Assembly (NCBI GenBank): GCA_015680685.1
Contig: MNCI01009146.1
Location: 101,867 to 165,866 of the forward strand
Reading direction: 5' to 3'
Origin: Gnetum montanum
Taxonomy: Eukaryota > Streptophyta > Gnetopsida > Gnetales > Gnetaceae
Length of the DNA stretch: 64,000 nt
The translations under genes and the position numbers were made by a program. Below are positions 58,954-64,000 of this stretch, in pieces (positions within the stretch are counted from its first letter, which is position 1; each line of letters opens with the position of its first letter). The notes under the pieces are model-generated. The model made no database searches, was not told the origin of the DNA, and was given only the letters and a program-made list of their open reading frames with translations.

Positions 58954-61900
58954 TTACGCACTCCCCCTATCGCCACTATCGCCTGTATCTCTCAACTCTG
59001 AATTCAGCCCTAAAAGGTCATCCTCCAGTGGACTATCATTTCTAGGAATTATCCCTTCATGAAAGATTGCCTCTTCGCGAGGCTCTCGCTCTGATCTTGG
59101 CTCCACAGGAAGACGCTCTCCGTCGTTTCGTTCCACCTCTGCTTCCACTGCTTCCTCTCCCAGCCCTTTAGCTGGCGTACGCTCTCTACTTTCTTCTGGT
59201 ACCTGAAATCAAATAACACCAAAGTTAGAATAAACGATGCAAGTTAGAGAAAATTTGCCGACTAAGCCATGCGTAAACTTACCCGCGACAGCCCGACTTC
59301 CGCAGCAAACGGAAGCTTGTCCAAACTAGCCCACAAACGCTGCATGATCTTGTCCTCTGTCAAGTCTGGCCACACATCTTCGCCCGAAGTCACCCCAGCT
59401 TTCACCTTCCCTTTCTCCACGCTACTCCAGGAGGGTGGATCTGGGAAGAAAGTAGGGATCGAAGCCTGATTCCCAGGGAAAACCACCGCTCTCTCTGGGG
59501 ATGCAGTTCCGGTCACCTACTCTTCGAACTTCTTGAATGCTTCGGATGCTCCGATGGTGTCCACAAACACCTCCAGGGATCGAGCTTTAACAGCAGACTC
59601 ACGGTAACGCTGTCTATAAGCAATGCTTTGCCTTTTATATACATGCTTGTGGTCTTTCTCCGTCTGCCCCCATTCTTGTACGCTGGCGCAGTAGTCCCTC
59701 CAGTCCCGACTTTTCTGAGCTAGCAGCTCGATTTGCATCCTCTGCTCTATTAACGCCAGGCTGGTCTGTACGTTGTTCTTGACCACTGTCCAATAACGGG
59801 AGTGATCAATAACAGCGGTACGCCAGTCTTCATCACCCATCATACGCACCTCTAGAAACTCGTATCGCTCCCTCAAATCCTCGACCTCCTTGGTCAAAGA
59901 TTCAATCTTCCCCTCTGACCGTTGCAGCTTCTTCCATAGGTTTTCATTCACGTTTCTAGTTTCCCATGCGGAGCGTGTCGAGCGTAATGCACATTTACAC
60001 ATTTCCTCATAAATGTGGCATGGCATGACTACCCCATCAGGTGGGGGCTCCGCTGTGCCCAGATCAATGGGCTCTGCGGGATCCCATCGGAGGTGTGCTC
60101 CTGACAGAAAACAAGCATCAATACGGATGACACATTATCGAAACATTATGCTATAACTGCGTTAACTTACCAGCACCAGGTTCAATGAGTTCCAGATGCT
60201 CGATCATGTCGCTGACGACGCCTTCCATAAAGGCAAATTTATCGGGGAAGTCTTTCCACATTTTGCTGACAGTAGCAGACGTTGAGACATCTTCTTCCCC
60301 TGTAGCGTAACTTGGTTAGACATTCCCTCCATTAACATATTTTTCTCAAACACGCTAATGCACTCATTACCTCTTCTGGCGATAGTGGCGATTTCATCAT
60401 CTTCCCTATCTGTTGCCCTTTCACGCACTGGAGTCTGTGTGTCACTGGTTCCAGTAGCTAGGGCCTCCTCACGCACCCCAGTCTGTATGCGGCTTCCTCT
60501 AACAGCTGGGTCCGCCTCACGCACTGGAACCTCCACGCGGCTCGTATTAACACCTGAGGCCTCTTCTTCCAAAATCGAGGCCCCCTCCCCATGACATAGT
60601 ACCATCGCCCCCGTCTCAGGGGTCAATTGCCCTATCATTTTTGCTGTTTATACCATACGTTAGCATATAATTCCAGATCATCTAAGTAAAACCTTGCGTA
60701 TATGTAAGCCTTTCACACTTACTCGGCAGAGGCTTATTCCGCTGCACCTTGATCTCCACAGAACGGCTTGCATCGCCCCCAGGGGCCTCAGTTAGGCGGA
60801 GCCTCTTCCGCCGAGCGGCTGGTTCCACAATTTCCTCTGCCAGACGTTTTCCTCGTGAGGCGTTGCCAGTGTAGGTAGTCATTATCCTGCCTACGCTGTC
60901 GAGACCTCGCGCTCGGGGTGCCGCCAAACCTTTAGTCGTTACAGACAACGACTCCCCAATACCCTCCGGCGGGTCCTGCCCACGGGTAGTGCTGAGAATG
61001 TGGGCAATCCAGGGTTTGGATAACTGGTCTCGGTCTTGCTGTACCTAGACCCCATTCCTCTGAATGACCAGAAACTCAGCAAACCGCCGAAGGCAAGCAT
61101 GAAAAAGGCATGATGCACATTGAAACGGGACTCAAGCTTCTCTCGAAGCTTGACCATTTCACTGCGCAGCCCCTTGGCAAGATGGCTTGCCCAATCAAAC
61201 CGGGCTCCCTCCTCCAGGACCTCTCGCATGATACGGGTCTGTTCTACTGAAAATAACTTTGGTTGCAAGAGGGTTTTGGGAAAGGTCCGGGCTTGAAAAA
61301 GGGGGTAAAGTATCTTGGCGGCCCCATTCTCGAATTTATCGCAAGGAAACCCCTTGGTCTCCTTAGGGAGCCTCGCCCACTCCTGTAGCAACTCCTCCAT
61401 TCTGGCGCACCTCTTGGTCTTCACTTTCACGAGAAGGCTGCTCGAGGGAACACCAAACAAGTCCGAGAAGAGTTGAGCGTCAATGTCAAAATTTACGCGC
61501 ACGTTATGCACGCGCGTGCTGAAATGATCTGCCTTCTCGCTGAAGGATTTGACTAGGCCTATCATTTCGCTGGCGGGGACATCAGGGGTCGTGGCCAAGA
61601 ACAGGTGCATTAGCCCGACGGCTTGGATCTTGCTGGTCACCGCGACTGGGGCCGCCGAATGGCCGAGCCAACGCTGTGCCTCCTTGATATCCCCATAGCG
61701 AAAGAGAACATCCCTCGCCTCGCGGCCGGAAATTTTAAGGGTAATCTCCCGGGATTCCCTAACTGAAAGGCATAAAACGCAAGTCAAAAAGAACCCCCAT
61801 TGTATAACGTCCATGACTCATAACTACACATACAACATTAGAATACGCAGCGGCTTTACCGGGGCCAAACGGCAACGGAAATGGCGGGAGTTCCCTCTGC

Positions 61901-63090
61901 ACGTCCTCAACGGTGAGGGGTGGATCCAGCGTCCAATCCTCGTGCAGCCACCCGAGTTCCTGACAATTCTTAAAAGGGCGCTCATAGCGGGTGTGGTACT
62001 CATGCATCTCATGGTCAATTTGCCCGATAACACCAGCACGCACATTGTTGGTCGTGGTAAACGCCATTATTGCCGTTTCGGCCCAAGCCAACGTATCGCC
62101 ATCGCCAATTAGCTGGTTGTCATGTATAAAAAACCTGTACCATACAGCGTAAGATTAACTGACACCTTACATTACATCTAGCCTTCTCTTTCCCTTCACA
62201 TTGATAACGGACATTATAACAAAAAAAATAGAGACAATACAGTTAGCCAAATCTGCTTACCCGCCTGCGTAGTACACCGTGCCTTGCGGGTTCTGGAAAT
62301 ACGTCGACACATGACGAGCCACGAACAACGTGTTATATCTATGATAACAGTTGAAACGGGCCATGCTCCAGATCCAGTGTAAGCTCCGCAGACCGCGGGC
62401 GCTAAGCACTTGGTCCTCGGGATAACCCGTCTTGATGGCTCCATCTGTCAGATAAGCCAGAATCCCTTGCGACGACCCTGCCAATAGGTGCTCCAAAATG
62501 GCACCGGCAACATCCCCGGTCACGTTAGACCAAATAATAATGCTGAAGTTACGCAGCAAAAACTGCAAAAACTCCAGCGCCCCCTTTCGGAACCAGATGG
62601 CCTTCCCCTGCACCCTTGTGTGAGGGGGAGGAACATTGGGGACGATGGGATTTGTCCAGCATAAAACCCCAATAAGGTCTAGCACAATTAGGATGGGCTT
62701 TAGCGTGATGCTGCATAAACAAGCCAAAGTGTACATCAACATCTAGATTTGCATTTACGTGACTAACATGAAAAAACTCATAAAACGCACCCAGGTCGAA
62801 ATCACCCAAACCCTTGCGACAACGCAAGGTTTGTCCCTGACAACGGCGATAAACCCAACCATTTCAAACCCTCGCATTAGCCCGAGGTCCATAGCTCACG
62901 ATCAACACGCACGAAAACATAAATACACTACGAGAAGCAGCCATAGATACGAAAGTATGTAAGAAACGACTAACCGGTTCAACGGCGCGAGCTCTCGAAC
63001 ATCGATCAATGCCTGCGAAACACGGTCCAGAGTTGCTTGCATTTCGTCAATTTTGGCCAGTTTTGCATTCTTCTTCGTCTTCGACGCCAT
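58954..63090 (-). pseudogene. E7 antisense gene, 8 exons, nearly intact
   Basis: Exons: 1 63090-62975, 2 62710-62261 (450 nt), 3 62134-61860 (275), 4 61762-60723, 5 60643-60371, 6 60299-60171, 7 60100-59283, 8 59202-58954; about 1,116 codons. Donors GTTAGT, GTAAGC, GTAAAG, GTAAGT, GTAATG, GTAAGT, GTAAGT; acceptors GCAG, ACAG, TCAG, ACAG, ACAG, TCAG, TCAG. Phases agree at each junction. Start MASKTKK is shared with E4. Exon 4 carries the best-kept block (LMHLFLATTPDVPASEMIGL). Exon 7 (LWKKLQRSEGKIESLTKEV) is coiled-coil-like. Exon 8 is acidic. Defects: a 1-bp deletion in exon 4 near 61090, a TAG soon after it, and a TAG at 59517-59519. No homologous family recognised; possibly captured host gene or a self-regulator. 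Confidence 0.85.
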
Positions 63091-63237
63091 TGTTACGATT
63101 TCAGAATTTCTTCGCAGCCTAACGCTTGCAAGTCTTTGCAAGATTCAAAGCCCTAACTCTCTGCTTTTCCTCTGCTTAACGACAGTTGCAAATTCAAATT
63201 CACGATAGACAGCAACCGGTTCTCATCGAAGAACCAC

Positions 63238-63246
63238 TTACTTATA
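63238..63246 (-). promoter_or_regulatory. TATA-like box of the E7 antisense gene
   Basis: Minus strand TATAAGTAA, about 150 nt before the ATG at 63090, the spacing seen in E4. Confidence 0.45.
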
Positions 63247-63334
63247 CGCGAGGATCACCGACTTGGTATCAGATTTAAGCGGACCTTTCCTGAAATGGAA
63301 TCCGCAAATCTAGATATTAATGCAGCCGATATCG

Positions 63335-63368
63335 CATGCACCGCTATCCGAAATGACGTTAAACTACC
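63335..63368 (+). repeat. Single decayed hairpin monomer before E7 RT
   Basis: TATC, CGAAAT, GACG, then TTAAACTAC. It sits where E2-E4 have their pre-RT arrays, but the stem keeps only part of its pairing. Confidence 0.4.
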
Positions 63369-63491
63369 ACATCTTATCGCCTCGTAATCGGGTTACATTG
63401 ATTACAAATTGTCTATAACGTTCAAAATTCAGTTAGCCTTACACGTTTCGGTGACATCACGTCACCTAGCTCCTAACCATTTACACACTCG

Positions 63492-63517
63492 CTAGTTTTG
63501 CAGGACAGACGGAGATG
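63492..63517 (+). promoter_or_regulatory. Putative 3' splice site and RT start codon of E7
   Basis: GCTAGTTTTGCAG ends at 63503; eleven bases later comes GAGATGG with the ATG at 63515. Confidence 0.6.
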
Positions 63518-64000
63518 GACGCCACAGTTTCAACACCCTTAATTTTGACAGACCCATACGGGAACCTAATTAGACAGTTTGACGCCATGCATGTTGACCT
63601 CCCCTTAGAAAGCGTAACCATAGCTGTATCGGAGACATCCCCAGAATGGCCAGAGCAGTCAACGCGCACGCTAGACCTAGAGGCTAGAGATATAACCGAG
63701 TACCCCCTCAGTGAGGTCCCTATTGTTACGCATAAGGGCGAGACTAAAACGCTCAAGGTCAATTCTTTGCTAGACGAGGAAACACACAATGCAATAAAAC
63801 AGGTCCTGCAAGACAACATCACCGTCTTCGCATGGTCATATGAGGATATGCATGGGTTAGATCCCAGGCTAATCCAACATAACATTATCTTAGATCCACA
63901 AATCAAAGCGGTTAGGCAAAAGGCACGCAAAATAAAACCAGAGATCGTGCTAGCGGTGCGTGATGAAATCACCAAGCTGTACCAAGCTGGTTTCATCCGC
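63515..64000 (+). CDS. E7 reverse transcriptase, N-terminal part (runs off the window)
   Basis: Open for 162 codons from ATG 63515 to the window end with no stop. It has RTLDLEARDITEYP, VFAWSYEDMHGLDP (the conserved pre-RT region of plant gypsy pol), then KARKIKPEIVLAVRDEI and LYQAGFI at the start of the RT palm. E3 and E4 match over the whole length. The start is fixed by the conserved ATG just after a splice-site sequence. The catalytic box lies outside the window. This reading frame would make DNA from the element RNA. Confidence 0.88.
   Translation, partial: MDATVSTPLILTDPYGNLIRQFDAMHVDLPLESVTIAVSETSPEWPEQSTRTLDLEARDITEYPLSEVPIVTHKGETKTLKVNSLLDEETHNAIKQVLQDNITVFAWSYEDMHGLDPRLIQHNIILDPQIKAVRQKARKIKPEIVLAVRDEITKLYQAGFIR

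Larger units (their letters stand above)
52672..64000 (+). mobile_element. E7: youngest Ty3/gypsy element, 3' end outside the window
   Basis: 5' LTR, PBS, a single gag-protease frame, hairpin array, antisense gene (-), then the start of RT, which runs off the window. GC-richer and much less decayed than E1-E5. CpG and ACGC words are still frequent, while in the older copies the same places often read ATGC or TATG. Confidence 0.9.

Noticed and set aside
63481-63996. 171-codon frame on the minus strand at the window end
   Set aside because: It is the reverse of the RT frame, which matches E3 and E4 codon by codon on the + strand.

Overview
The window is land-plant nuclear DNA made almost entirely of LTR retrotransposons. 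I found no host gene, tRNA, rRNA or CRISPR array. The source is probably a plant with a very large, repeat-rich genome. A gymnosperm or fern would fit, but nothing here fixes the species. A 535-base run of N (50487-51021) marks an assembly gap.

Six of the seven elements belong to one Ty3/gypsy family, which I call E1-E5 and E7 in order along the window. They share a primer-binding site (TGGCGCTAGAAGGAGGG), LTRs of about 1.6-1.8 kb, a gag-protease frame, a pol block with two RNase H-like domains (a Tat-lineage trait), and hairpin repeat arrays. E6 is a different, AT-rich gypsy element. Layout: E1 3' end (1-2935, +); E2, lacking its 5' end (about 2936-14729, +); E4 (14730-15599 plus 34953-about 47750, -), split by E3 (15600-34952, -, both LTRs, target duplication AGAAA); E5 5' end (47852-49950, +); E6 integrase and 3' end (49955-52671, +); E7 (52672-64000, +, 3' end beyond the window), inserted in the E6 LTR.

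The unusual part is the family's architecture. Between protease and reverse transcriptase lies a gene of eight exons on the opposite strand. It is seen in four elements (E2, E3, E4, E7). Exon 2 is exactly 450 nt in three copies, and exon 3 is 275, 275 and 272 nt. The gene has its own TATA box and encodes an unrecognised protein of about 1,100 residues, with a coiled-coil-like part and an acidic C-terminus. Downstream of its promoter on the other strand, the RT frame begins in all four copies with an ATG 3-11 nt after a 3' splice-site sequence. The antisense gene therefore seems to sit inside an intron of the sense transcript, comparable in position to the intron of Ogre elements.

Two structural signals recur. 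First, arrays of monomers, each a 4-bp palindromic stem around a 6-nt loop followed by TTAAACTAG, occur after protease, before RT and after integrase. Their stems change in a compensated way (GGCC/GGCC, GGTC/GACC, AGTC/GACT, CATC/GATG, TGTC/GACA, AGCC/GGCT). Second, a 75-77 nt hairpin spans the polypurine tract and the first bases of the 3' LTR in all four copies that can be examined.

Most copies are old and full of stops and frameshifts. E7 is the youngest: its gag-protease is one 3.7-kb frame broken only by nine stops, each explicable by a C-to-T change.
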